A stretch of DNA of 64,000 nucleotides from Eledone cirrhosa (lineage: Eukaryota > Mollusca > Cephalopoda > Octopoda > Eledonidae): positions 173,906,616 to 173,970,615 of the forward strand of contig OZ024743.1 of assembly GCA_964016885.1 (NCBI GenBank), given 5' to 3'. A program made the translations under genes and the position numbers. The stretch's first letter is position 1. Every line of letters starts with the position of its first letter. The notes beneath the pieces were generated by a model. The model was not told the origin of the DNA. It did not search any database and worked only from the letters and a program-made list of their open reading frames with translations. Shown piece after piece: positions 39,571 through 51,574 of the stretch.

Positions 39571-40780
39571 GGTATGAACCCTCTCTTAGTTGTCCTCCTC
39601 CAATACTACAGACACACACTCAGGGCTAGGGTATGAACCCTCTCCTAGTTGTCCTCCTCCAATACTACAGACACACACTCAGGGCTAGGGTATGAACCCT
39701 CTCTTAGTTGTCATCCTCCAATACTACAGACACACACTCAGGGCTAGGGTATTAACCCTCTCTTAGTTGTCCTCCTCCAATACTACAGGTACACACTCAG
39801 GGCTAGGGTATGAACCCTCTCTTAGTTGTCCTCCTCCAATACCACAGACACACACTCAGGGCTAGGGTATTAACCCTCTCTTAGTTGTCCTCCTCCAATA
39901 CTACAGACACACACTCAGGGCTAGGGTATGAACCCTCTCTTAGTTGTCCTCCTCCAATACTACAGACACACACTCAGGGCTAGGGTATTAACCCTCTCTT
40001 AGTTGTCCTCCTCCAATACTACAGACACACACTCAGGGCTAGGGTATGAACCCTCTCTTAGTTGTCCTCCTCCAATACTACAGACACACACTCAGGGCTA
40101 GTGTATGAATCCTCTTTTAGTTGTCCTCCTCCAATACTACAGACACACACTCAGGGCTAGGGTATGAACCCTCTATTAGTTGTCCTTCTCCAATACTACA
40201 GACACACACTCAGGGCTAGGGTATTAACACTCTCTTAGTTGTCCTCCTCCAATACTACAGACACACACTCAGGGCTAGGGTATGAACCCTCTCTTAGTTG
40301 TCCCCCTCCAATACTACAGACACACACTCAGGGCTAGGGTATGAACCCTCTCTTAGTTGTCCTCCTCCAATACTACAGACACACACTCAGGGCTAGGGTA
40401 TGAACCCTCTCTTAGTTGTCCTCCTCCAATACTACAGACACACACTCAGGGCTAGGGTATGAACCCTCTCCTAGTTGTCCTCCTCCAATACTACAGACAC
40501 ACACTCAGGGCTAGGGTATGAACCCTCTCTTAGTTGTCCTCCTCCAATACTACAGACACACACTCAGGGCTAGGGTATTAACCCTCTCTTAGTTGTCCTC
40601 CTCCAATACTACAGACACACACTCAGGGCTAGGGTATGAACCCTCTCTTAGTTGTCCTCCTCCAATACTACAGACACACACTCAGGGCTAGGGTATTAAC
40701 CCTCTCTTAGTTGTCCTCCTCCAATACTACAGACACACACTCAGGGCTAGGGTATGAACCCTCTCTTAGTTGTCCTCCTC
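39550..40780 (+). repeat. Tandem duplication F, copy 2
   Basis: Carries CTACAGGTACAC (39781), GTATGAATCC (~40108) and GTCCCCCTCC (~40301). It has its own ATACCACAGAC (~39839) and GTATTAACACTC (~40225). Divergence from copy 1 resumes at ~40790, where copy 1 has GAACCCTCTCCTAG and this copy has GTATTAACC. Confidence 0.87.
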
Positions 40781-40789
40781 CAATACTAC

Positions 40790-42000
40790 AGACACACACT
40801 CAGGGCTAGGGTATTAACCCTCTCTTAGTTGTCCTCCTCCAATACTACAGACACACACTCAGGGCTAGGGTATGAACCCTCTCTTAGTTGTCCTCCTCCA
40901 ATACTACAGACACACACTCAGGGATAGGGTATGAACCCTCTTTTAGTTGTCCTCCTCCAATACTACAGACACACACTCAGGGCTAGGGTATGAACCCTCT
41001 ATTAGTTGTCCTTCTCCAATACTACAGACACACACTCAGGGCTAGAGTATTAACCCTCTCTTAGTTGTCCTCCTCCAATACTACAGACACACACTCAGGG
41101 CTAGGGTATGAACCCTCTCTTAGTTGTCCTCCTCCAATACTACAGACACACACTCAGGGCTAGGGTATGAACCCTCTCTTAGTTGTCCTCCTCCAATACT
41201 ACAGACACACACTCAGGGCTAGGGTATGAACCCTCTCTTAGTTGTCCTCCTCCAATACTACAGACACACACTCAGGGCTAGGGTATGAACCCTCTCCTAG
41301 TTGTCCTCCTCCAATACTACAGACACACACTCAGGGCTAGGGTATGAACCCTCTCTTAGTTGTCCTCCTCCAATACTACAGACACACACTCAGGGCTAGG
41401 GTATGAACCCTCTCCTAGTTGTCCTCCTCCAATACTACAGACACACACTCAGGGCTAGGGTATGAACCCTCTCTTAGTTGTCCTCCTCCAATACTACAGA
41501 CACACACTCAGGGCTAGGGTATGAACCCTCTCCTAGTTGTCCTCCTCCAATACTACAGACACACACTCAGGGCTAGGGTATGAACCCTCTCTTAGTTGTC
41601 ATCCTCCAATACTACAGACACACACTCAGGGTTAGGGTATTAACCCTCTCTTAGTTGTCCTCCTCCAATACTACAGATACACACTCAGGGCTAGGGTATG
41701 AACCCTCTCTTAGTTGTCCTCCTCCAATACTACAGACACACACTCAGGGCTAGGGTATTAACCCTCTCTTAGTTGTCCTCCTCCAATACTACAGACACAC
41801 ACTCAGGGCTAGGGTATGAACCCTCTCTTAGTTGTCCTCCTCCAATACTACAGACACACACTCAGGGCTAGTGTATGAACCCTCTTTTAGTTGTCCTCCT
41901 CCAATACTACAGACACACACTCAGGGCTAGGGTATGAACCCTCTATTAGTTGTCCTTCTCCAATACTACAGACACACACTCAGGGCTAGGGTATGTACCC
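40790..42000 (+). repeat. GAA/TTA and CCTAG/CTTAG alternating region
   Basis: Plain monomers with a GGGATAGGG/TTTTAG then CTATTAG / CTAGAGTATTAA series (~40920-41060), a CCTAG/CTTAG dimer stretch (41280-41600), and one GGGTTAGGGTATT monomer at ~41630 that by a single change contains a TTAGGG hexamer. No gene-like content. Confidence 0.75.
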
Positions 42001-42004
42001 TCTC

Positions 42005-42950
42005 CTAGTTGTCCTCCTCCAATACTACAGACACACACTCAGGGCTAGGGTATGAACCCTCTCTTAGTTGTCCTCCTCCAATACTAGACACACACTCAGG
42101 GATAGGGTATGTACCCTCTCTTAGTTGTCGTCCTCCAATACTAGACACACACTCAGGGCAAGGGTATGTACCCTCTCTTAGTTGTCTTCCTCCAATACTA
42201 CAGACACACACTCAGGGCTAGGGTATGTACCCTCTCTTAGTTGTCCTCCTCCAATACTACAGACACACACTCAGGGCTAGGGTATGAACGCTCTCCCAGT
42301 TGTCCTCCTCCAATACTACAGACACACACTCAGGGCTAGGGTATGAACGCACTCCCAGTTGTCCTCCTCCAATACTACAGACACACACTCAGGGCTAGGG
42401 TATGAACCCTCTCCCAGTTGTCCTCCTCCAATACTACAGACACACACTCAGGGCTAGGGTATGTACCCTCTCTTAGTTGTCGTCTTCCAATACTACAGAC
42501 ACACACTCAGGGCTAGGGTATGAACGCTCTCCCAGTTGTCCTCTTCCAATACTACAGACACACACTCAGGGCTAGGGTATGAACGCTCTCCCAGTTGTCC
42601 TCCTCCAATACTACAGACACACACTCAGGGCTAGGGTATGAACCCTCTCCCAATTGTCCTCCTCCAATACTACAGACACACACTCAGGGCTAGGGTATGA
42701 ACGCTCTCCCAGTTGTCCTCCTCCAATACTACAGACACACACTCAGGGCTAGGGTATGTACCCTCTCTTAGTTGTCCTCTTCCAATACTACAGACACACA
42801 CTCAGGGCTAGGGTATGAACGCTCTCCTATTTGTCCTCCTCCAATACTAGACACACACTCTAGGCTAGGGTATGAACCCTCTCTTAGTTGTCCTCCTCCA
42901 ATACTACAGACACACACTCAGGGCTAGGGTATGAACGCTCTCCTAGGTGT
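42005..42950 (+). repeat. CpG-bearing higher-order cluster 4 with type II run
   Basis: Matches clusters 1 and 2 (20,245 bp from cluster 2; AACGCACTCCCAG at 42345). The leading 57-mer has GGGATAGGG. Within it are two private markers, CCCAATTGTCC (~42650) and CTCTAGGCTAGGG (42861), that identify its duplicate at 43.9 kb. Confidence 0.86.
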
Positions 42951-43921
42951 CCTCCTCCAATACTACAGACACACACTCAGGGCTAGGGTATGAACCCTCT
43001 CTTAGTTGTCCTCCTCCAATACTACAGACACACACTCAGGGCTAGGGTATTAACCCTCTCTTAGGTGTCCTCCTCCAATACTACAGACACACACTCAGGG
43101 CTAGGGTATGAACCCTCTCTTAGTTGTCCTCCTCCAATACTATAGACACACACTCAGGGCTAGGGTATGTACCCTCTCCCAGATGTCCTCCTCCAATACT
43201 ACAGACACACACTCAGGGCTAGGGTATGAACCCTCTCTTAGGTGTCCTCCTCCAATACTACAGACACACACTCAGGGCTAGGGTATGAACCCTCTCTTAG
43301 TTGTCCTCCTCCAATACTACAGACACACACTCAGGGCTAGGGTATGTACCCTCTCCCAGTTGTTCTCCTCCAATACTACAGACACACACTCAGGGCTAGG
43401 GTATGAACCCTCTGTTAGGTGTCCTCCTCCAATACTAGACACACACTCAGGGCTAGGGTATGTACCCTCTCTTAGTTGTCCTCCTCCAATACTACAGACA
43501 CACACTCAGGGCTAGGGTATGTACCCTCTCCCAGTTGTTCTCCTCCAATACTACAGACACACACTCAGGGCTAGGGTATGAACCCTCTCTTAGTTGTCCT
43601 CCTCCAATACTACAGACACACACTCAGGGCTAGGGTATGAACCCTCTCCTAGTTGTCCTCCTCCAATACTACAGACACACACTCAGGGCTAGGGTATGAA
43701 CCCTCTCTTAGTTGTCCTCCTCCAATACTACAGACACACACTCAGGGCTAGGGTATGAACCCTCTCCTAGTTGTCCTCCTCCAATACTACAGACACACAC
43801 TCAGGGCTAGGGTATTAACCCTCTCTTAGTTGTCATCCTCCAATACTACAGACACACACTCAGGGCTAGGGTATTAACCCTCTCTTAGTTGTCCTCCTCC
43901 AATACTACAGATACATACTCA
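42451..43921 (+). repeat. Tandem duplication G, copy 1 (1,471 bp)
   Basis: Extends from the GTCGTCTTCC monomer of CpG cluster 4, through the type IV run at 43285, to GATACATACTC (43911). I found no difference from copy 2 at any marker checked, so it may be a very recent duplication. Confidence 0.9.
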
Positions 43922-45392
43922 GGGCTAGGGTATGTACCCTCTCTTAGTTGTCGTCTTCCAATACTACAGACACACACTCAGGGCTAGGGTATGAACGCTC
44001 TCCCAGTTGTCCTCTTCCAATACTACAGACACACACTCAGGGCTAGGGTATGAACGCTCTCCCAGTTGTCCTCCTCCAATACTACAGACACACACTCAGG
44101 GCTAGGGTATGAACCCTCTCCCAATTGTCCTCCTCCAATACTACAGACACACACTCAGGGCTAGGGTATGAACGCTCTCCCAGTTGTCCTCCTCCAATAC
44201 TACAGACACACACTCAGGGCTAGGGTATGTACCCTCTCTTAGTTGTCCTCTTCCAATACTACAGACACACACTCAGGGCTAGGGTATGAACGCTCTCCTA
44301 TTTGTCCTCCTCCAATACTAGACACACACTCTAGGCTAGGGTATGAACCCTCTCTTAGTTGTCCTCCTCCAATACTACAGACACACACTCAGGGCTAGGG
44401 TATGAACGCTCTCCTAGGTGTCCTCCTCCAATACTACAGACACACACTCAGGGCTAGGGTATGAACCCTCTCTTAGTTGTCCTCCTCCAATACTACAGAC
44501 ACACACTCAGGGCTAGGGTATTAACCCTCTCTTAGGTGTCCTCCTCCAATACTACAGACACACACTCAGGGCTAGGGTATGAACCCTCTCTTAGTTGTCC
44601 TCCTCCAATACTATAGACACACACTCAGGGCTAGGGTATGTACCCTCTCCCAGATGTCCTCCTCCAATACTACAGACACACACTCAGGGCTAGGGTATGA
44701 ACCCTCTCTTAGGTGTCCTCCTCCAATACTACAGACACACACTCAGGGCTAGGGTATGAACCCTCTCTTAGTTGTCCTCCTCCAATACTACAGACACACA
44801 CTCAGGGCTAGGGTATGTACCCTCTCCCAGTTGTTCTCCTCCAATACTACAGACACACACTCAGGGCTAGGGTATGAACCCTCTGTTAGGTGTCCTCCTC
44901 CAATACTAGACACACACTCAGGGCTAGGGTATGTACCCTCTCTTAGTTGTCCTCCTCCAATACTACAGACACACACTCAGGGCTAGGGTATGTACCCTCT
45001 CCCAGTTGTTCTCCTCCAATACTACAGACACACACTCAGGGCTAGGGTATGAACCCTCTCTTAGTTGTCCTCCTCCAATACTACAGACACACACTCAGGG
45101 CTAGGGTATGAACCCTCTCCTAGTTGTCCTCCTCCAATACTACAGACACACACTCAGGGCTAGGGTATGAACCCTCTCTTAGTTGTCCTCCTCCAATACT
45201 ACAGACACACACTCAGGGCTAGGGTATGAACCCTCTCCTAGTTGTCCTCCTCCAATACTACAGACACACACTCAGGGCTAGGGTATTAACCCTCTCTTAG
45301 TTGTCATCCTCCAATACTACAGACACACACTCAGGGCTAGGGTATTAACCCTCTCTTAGTTGTCCTCCTCCAATACTACAGATACATACTCA
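43922..45392 (+). repeat. Tandem duplication G, copy 2
   Basis: Repeats 42451-43921 at 1471 bp: CCCAATTGTCC ~44121, CTCTAGGCTAGGG 44332, type IV run 44756, ATACATACTC 45382. The junction near 43917-43940 joins the TTA-type monomer with GATACATACTC directly to a GTACCC / GTCGTCTTCC monomer. It therefore falls inside a monomer but keeps the 59-bp phase. The CpG-bearing part at 43922-44420 is cluster 5 and lacks the leading 57-mer run. Confidence 0.9.
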
Positions 45393-46819
45393 GGGCTAGG
45401 GTATGAACCCTCTCTTAGTTGTCCTCCTCCAATACTACAGACACACACTCAGGGCTAGGGTATTAACCCTCTCTTAGTTGTCCTCCTCCAATACTACAGA
45501 CACACACTCAGGGCTAGGGTATGAACCCTCTCTTAGTTGTCCTCCTCCAATACTACAGACACACACTCAGGGCTAGGGTATTAACCCTCTCTTAGTTGTC
45601 CTCCTCCAATACTACAGACACACACTCAGGGCTAGGGTATGAACCCTCTCTTAGTTGTCCTCCTCCAATACTACAGACACACACTCAGGGCTAGTGTATG
45701 AACCCTCTTTTAGTTGTCCTCCTCCAATACTACAGACACACACTCAGGGCTAGGGTATGAACCCTCTATTAGTTGTCCTTCTCCAATACTACAGACACAC
45801 ACTCAGGGCTAGAGTATTAACCCTCTCTTAGTTGTCCTCCTCCAATACTACAGATACACACTCAGGGCTAGGGTATGAACCCTCTCTTAGTTGTCCTCCT
45901 CCAATACTACAGACACACACTCAGGGCTAGGGTATGAACCCTCTCTTAGTTGTCCTCCTCCATTACTACAGACACACACTCAGGGCTAGGGTATTAACCC
46001 TCTCTTAGTTGTCCTCCTCCAATACTACAGACACACACTCAGGGCTAGGGTATTAACCCTCTCTTAGTTGTCCTCCTCCAATACTAGACACACTCAGGGC
46101 TAGGGTATGAACCCTCTTTTAGTTGTCCTCCTCCAATACTACAGACACACACTCAGGGCTAGGGTATGAACCCTCTCTTAGTTGTCCTCCTCCAATACTA
46201 CAGACACACACTCAGGGCTAGGGTATTAACCCTCTCTTAGTTGTCCTCCTCCAATACTACAGACACACACTCAGGGCTAGGGTATGAACCCTCTCTTAGT
46301 TGTCCTCCTCCAATACTACAGACACACACTCAGGGCTAGGGTATGAACCCTCTCTTAGTTGTCCTCCTCCAATACTACAGACACACACTCAGGGCTAGGG
46401 TATGAACCCTCTTTTAGTTGTCCTCCTCCAATACTACAGACACACACTCAGGGCTAGGGTATTAACCCTCTCTTAGTTGTCCTCCTCCAATACTAGACAC
46501 ACACTCAGGGCTAGGGTATGAACCCTCTTTTAGTTGTCCTCCTCCAATACTACAGACACACACTCAGGGCTAGGGTATGAACCCTCTCTTAGTTGCCCTC
46601 CTCCAATACTACAGACACACACTCAGGGCTAGGGTATTAACCCTCTCTTAGTTGTCCTCCTCCAATACTACAGACACACACTCAGGGCTAGGGTATGAAC
46701 CCTCTCTTAGTTGTCCTCCTCCAATACTACAGACACACACTCAGGGCTAGGGTATGAACCCTCTCTTAGTTGTCCTCCTCCAATACTACAGACACACACT
46801 CAGGGCTAGGGTATTAACC
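45393..46819 (+). repeat. Plain GAA/TTA monomers with scattered 57-mers
   Basis: Carries the CTATTAG / CTAGAGTATTAA pair at ~45772, GTGTATGAACCCTCTTTTAG before it, a CCATTACTACAG monomer at ~45961, and a 55-bp monomer at ~46085 that has lost both the CA of ACTACAGAC and one CA of the CA tract. The order resembles 49.4-50.5 kb. No coding or RNA features seen. Confidence 0.72.
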
Positions 46820-48540
46820 CTCTCTTCGTTGTCCTCCTCCAATACTACAGACACACACTCAGGGCTAGGGTATTAACCCTCTCTTAGTTGTCCTCCTCGA
46901 ATACTAGACACACACTCAGGGCTAGGGTATGAACCCTCTCCTAGTTGTCCTCCTCCAATACTACAGACACACACTCAGGGCTAGGGTATGAACCCTCTCT
47001 TAGTTGTCCTCCTCCAATACTACAGACACACACTCAGGGCTAGGGTATGAACCCTCTCCTAGTTGTCCTCCTCCAATACTACAGACACACACTCAGGGCT
47101 AGGGTATGAACCCTCTCTTAGTTGTCCTCCTCCAATACTACAGACACACACTCAGGGCTAGGGTATGAACCCTCTCCTAGTTGTCCTCCTCCAATACTAC
47201 AGACACACACTCAGGGCTAGGGTATGAACCCTCTCTTAGTTGTCCTCCTCCAATACTACAGACACACACTCAGGGCTAGGGTATTAACCCTCTCTTAGTT
47301 GTCCTCCTCCAATACTACAGACACACACTCAGGGCTAGGGTATGAACCCTCTCTTAGTTGTCCTCCTTCAATACTACAGACACACACTCAGGGCTAGGGT
47401 ATTAACCCTCTCTTAGTTGTCCTCCTCCAATACTACAGACACACACTCAGGGCTAGGGTATGAACCCTCTCTTAGTTGTCCTCCTCCAATACTACAGACA
47501 CACACTCAGGGCTAGGGTATTAACCCTCTCTTAGTTGTCCTCCTCCAATACTACAGACACACACTCAGGGCTAGGGTATGAACCCTCTCTTAGTTGTCCT
47601 CCTCCAATACTACAGACACACACTCAGGGCTAGGGTATGAACCCTCTCTTAGGTGTCCTCCTCCAATACTACAGACACACACTCAGAGCTAGGGTATGAA
47701 CCCTCTCTTAGGTGTCCTCCTCCAATACTAGACACACACTCAGGGCTAGGGTATGTACCCTCTCTTAGTTGTCGTCCTCCAATACTAGACACACACTCAG
47801 GGCTAGGGTATGTACCCTCTCTTAGTTGTTGTCCTCCAATACTAGACACACACTCAGGGCAAGGGTATGTACCCTCTCTTAGTTGTCTTCCTCCAATACT
47901 ACAGACACACACTCAGGGCTAGGGTATGTACCCTCTCTTAGTTGTCTTCCTCCAATACTACAGACACACACTCAGGGCTAGGGTATGAACGCTCTCCCAG
48001 TTGTCCTCCTCCAATACTACAGACACACACTCAGGGCTAGGGTATGAACGCTCTCCCAGTTGTCCACCTCCAATACTACAGACACACACTCAGGGCTAGG
48101 GTATGAACCCTCTCCCAGTTGTCCTCCTCCAATACTACAGACACACACTCAGGGCTAGGGTATGTACCCTCTCTTAGTTGTCGTCTTCCAATACTACAGA
48201 CACACACTCAGGGCTAGGGTATGAACGCTCTCCCAGTTGTCCTCTTCCAATACTACAGACACACACTCAGGGCTAGGGTATGAACGCTCTCCCAGTTGTC
48301 CTCCTCCAATACTACAGACACACACTCAGGGCTAGGGTATGAACCCTCTCCCAGTTGTCCTCCTCCAATACTACAGACACACACTCAGGGCTAGGGTATG
48401 AACGCTCTCCCAGTTGTCCTCCTCCAATACTACAGACACACACTCAGGGCTAGGGTATGTACCCTCTCTTAGTTGTCCTCTTCCAATACTACAGACACAC
48501 ACTCAGGGCTAGGGTATGAACGCTCTCCTATTTGTCCTCC
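46820..48540 (+). repeat. Block D, copy 2: CTTCG monomer, type III run (47649-47922) and CpG cluster 6
   Basis: From CTCTCTTCG at 46820 through the type III run to AACGCT-CCTATTTG at ~48520. It contains GTTGTCCACCTCC (48062), a variant absent from the clusters at 20-26 and 42-44 kb but shared with 52817, 53934 and 57637. Repeats at 3701 bp (truncated), 4755 bp and 9575 bp downstream. Confidence 0.87.
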
Positions 48541-48826
48541 TCCAATACTACAGACAGACACTCTGGGCTAGGGTATGAACCCTCTCTTAGTTGTCCTCCT
48601 CCAATACTACAGACACACACTCAGGGCTAGGGTATGAACCCTCTCTTAGTTGTCCTCCTCCAATACTACAGACACACACTCAGGGCTAGTGTATGAACCC
48701 TCTTTTAGTTGTCCTCCTCCAATACTACAGACACACACTCAGGGCTAGGGTATGAACCCTCTATTAGTTGTCCTTCTCCAATACTACAGACACACACTCA
48801 GGGCTAGGGTATGTACCCTCTCCTAG

Positions 48827-49039
48827 TTGTCCTCCTCCAATACTACAGACACACACTCAGGGCTAGGGTATGAACCCTCTCTTAGTTGTCCTCCTCCAAT
48901 ACTAGACACACACTCAGGGCTAGGCTATGTACCCTCTCTTAGTTGTCGTCCTCCAATACTAGACACACACTCAGGGCAAGGGTATGTACCCTCTCTTAGT
49001 TGTCTTCCTCCAATACTACAGACACACACTCAGGGCTAG
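48827..49039 (+). repeat. 57-bp-monomer run, type II
   Basis: Two 57-mers with GGGCAAGGG in the second. The first has GGCTAGGCTATG. That change removes the minus-strand open frame that the other type II runs have, while the plus frame stays open for 70 codons. Unlike other type II runs it is followed by plain GAA monomers, not by a CpG cluster. Confidence 0.82.
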
Positions 49040-50520
49040 GGTATGTACCCTCTCTTAGTTGTCCTCCTCCAATACTACAGACACACACTCAGGGCTAGGG
49101 TATGAACCCTCTCTTAGTTGTCCTCCTCCAATACTACAGACACACACTCAGGGCTAGGGTATGAACCCTCTCTTAGTTGTCCTCCTCCAATACTACAGAC
49201 ACACACTCAGGGCTAGGGTATGAACCCTCTCTTAGTTGTCCTCCTCCAATACTACAGACACACACTCAGGGCTAGGGTATTAACCCTCTCTTAGTTGTCC
49301 TCCTCCAATACTACAGACACACACTCAGGGCTAGGGTATGAACCCTCTCTTAGTTGTCCTCCTCCAATACTACAGACACACACTCAGGGCTAGTGTATGA
49401 ACCCTCTTTTAGTTGTCCTCCTCCAATACTACAGACACACACTCAGGGCTAGGGTATGAACCCTCTATTAGTTGTCCTTCTCCAATACTACAGACACACA
49501 CTCAGGGCTAGAGTATTAACCCTCTCTTAGTTGTCCTCCTCCAATACTACAGACACACACTCAGGGCTGGGGTATGAACCCTCTCTTAGTTGTCCTCCTC
49601 CAATACTACAGACACACACTCAGGGCTAGGGTATGAACCCTCTCTTAGTTGTCCTCCTCCAATACTACAGACACACACTCAGGGCTAGGGTATTAACCCT
49701 CTCTTAGTTGTCCTCCTCCAATACTACAGACACACACTCAGGGCTAGGGTATTAACCCTCTCTTAGTTGTCCTCCTCCAATACTAGACACACACTCAGGG
49801 CTAGGGTATGAACCCTCTTTTAGTTGTCCTCCTCCAATACTACAGACATACACTCAGGGCTAGGGTATGAACCCTCTCTTAGTTGTCCTCCTCCAATACT
49901 ACAGACACACACTCAGGGCTAGGGTATTAACCCTCTCTTAGTTGTCCTCCTCCAATACTACAGACACACACTCAGGGCTAGGGTATGAACCCTCTCTTAG
50001 TTGTCCTCCTCCAATACTACAGACACACACTCAGGGCTAGGGTATGAACCCTCTCTTAGTTGTCCTCCTCCAATACTACAGACACACACTCAGGGCTAGG
50101 GTATGAACCCTCTTTTAGTTGTCCTCCTCCAATACTACAGACACACACTCAGGGCTAGGGTATTAACCCTCTCTTAGTTGTCCTCCTCCAATACTAGACA
50201 CACACTCAGGGCTAGGGTATGAACCCTCTTTTAGTTGTCCTCCTCCAATACTACAGACACACAATCAGGGCTAGGGTATGAACCCTCTCTTAGTTGCCCT
50301 CCTCCAATACTACAGACACACACTCAGGGCTAGGGTATTAACCCTCTCTTAGTTGTCCTCCTCCAATACTACAGACACACACTCAGGGCTAGGGTATGAA
50401 CCCTCTCTTAGTTGTCCTCCTTCAATACTACAGACACACACTCAGGGCTAGGGTATGAACCCTCTCTTAGTTGTCCTCCTCCAATACTACAGACACACAC
50501 TCAGGGCTAGGGTATTAACC
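49040..50520 (+). repeat. Plain GAA/TTA monomers with CTATTAG marker
   Basis: CTATTAG / CTAGAGTATTAA at ~49466, GCTGGGGTATG at ~49567, 57-mers with CTTTTAG at ~49790 and ~50195, and a GTTGCCCTCC monomer at ~50293. The order parallels 45.4-46.8 kb and the sequence before 24931 and 56395. Confidence 0.72.
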
Positions 50521-51574
50521 CTCTCTTCGTTGTCCTCCTCCAATACTACAGACACACACTCAGGGCTAGGGTATTAACCCTCTCTTAGTTGTCCTCCTCC
50601 AATACTAGACACACACTCAGGGCTAGGGTATGAACCCTCTCCTAGTTGTCCTCCTCCAATACTACAGACACACACTCAGGGCTAGGGTATGAACCCTCTC
50701 TTAGTTGTCCTCCTCCAATACTACAGACACACACTCAGGGCTAGGGTATGAACCCTCTCCTAGTTGTCCTCCTCCAATACTACAGACACACACTCAGGGC
50801 TAGGGTATGAACCCTCTCTTAGTTGTCCTCCTCCAATACTACAGAGACACACTCAGGGCTAGGGTATGAACCCTCTCCTAGTTGTCCTCCTCCAATACTA
50901 CAGACACACACTCAGGGCTAGGGTATGAACCCTCTCTTAGTTGTCCTCCTCCAATACTACAGACACACACTCAGGGCTAGGGTATTAACCCTCTCTTAGT
51001 TGTCCTCCTCCAATACTACAGACACACACTCAGGGCTAGGGTATGAACCCTCTCTTAGTTGTCCTCCTCCAATACTACAGACACACACTCAGGGCTAGGG
51101 TATTAACCCTCTCTTAGTTGTCCTCCTCCAATACTACAGACACACACTCAGGGCTAGGGTATGAACCCTCTCTTAGTTGTCCTCCTCCAATACTACAGAC
51201 ACACACTCAGCGCTAGGGTATTAACCCTCTCTTAGTTGTCCTCCTCCAATACTACAGACACACACTCAGGGCTAGGGTATGAACCCTCTCTTAGTTGTCC
51301 TCCTCCAATACTACAGACACACACTCAGGGCTAGGGTATGAACCCTCTCTTAGGTGTCCTCCTCCAATACTACAGACACACACTCAGAGCTAGGGTATGA
51401 ACCCTCTCTTAGGTGTCCTCCTCCAATACTAGACACACACTCAGGGCTAGGGTATGTACCCTCTCTTAGTTGTCGTCCTCCAATACTAGACACACACTCA
51501 GGGCTAGGGTATGTACCCTCTCTTAGTTGTTGTCCTCCAATACTAGACACACACTCAGGGCAAGGGTATGTACC
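50521..51574 (+). repeat. Tandem duplication H, copy 1 (1,054 bp), truncated block D copy 3
   Basis: Starts at CTCTCTTCG (50521), reaches a type III run at 51350-51623, and is cut inside the last 57-mer. The sequence then switches to another CTCTCTTCG monomer at 51575. It therefore lacks the CpG cluster that normally follows. Own changes are ACAGAGACACAC (~50843) and CAGCGCTAGG (~51209). Confidence 0.88.

Noticed and set aside
41620..41645. Interstitial telomere sequence (GGGTTAGGG)
   Set aside because: It is a single C-to-T change in the usual GGGCTAGGG core in one monomer; there is no tandem hexamer tract.
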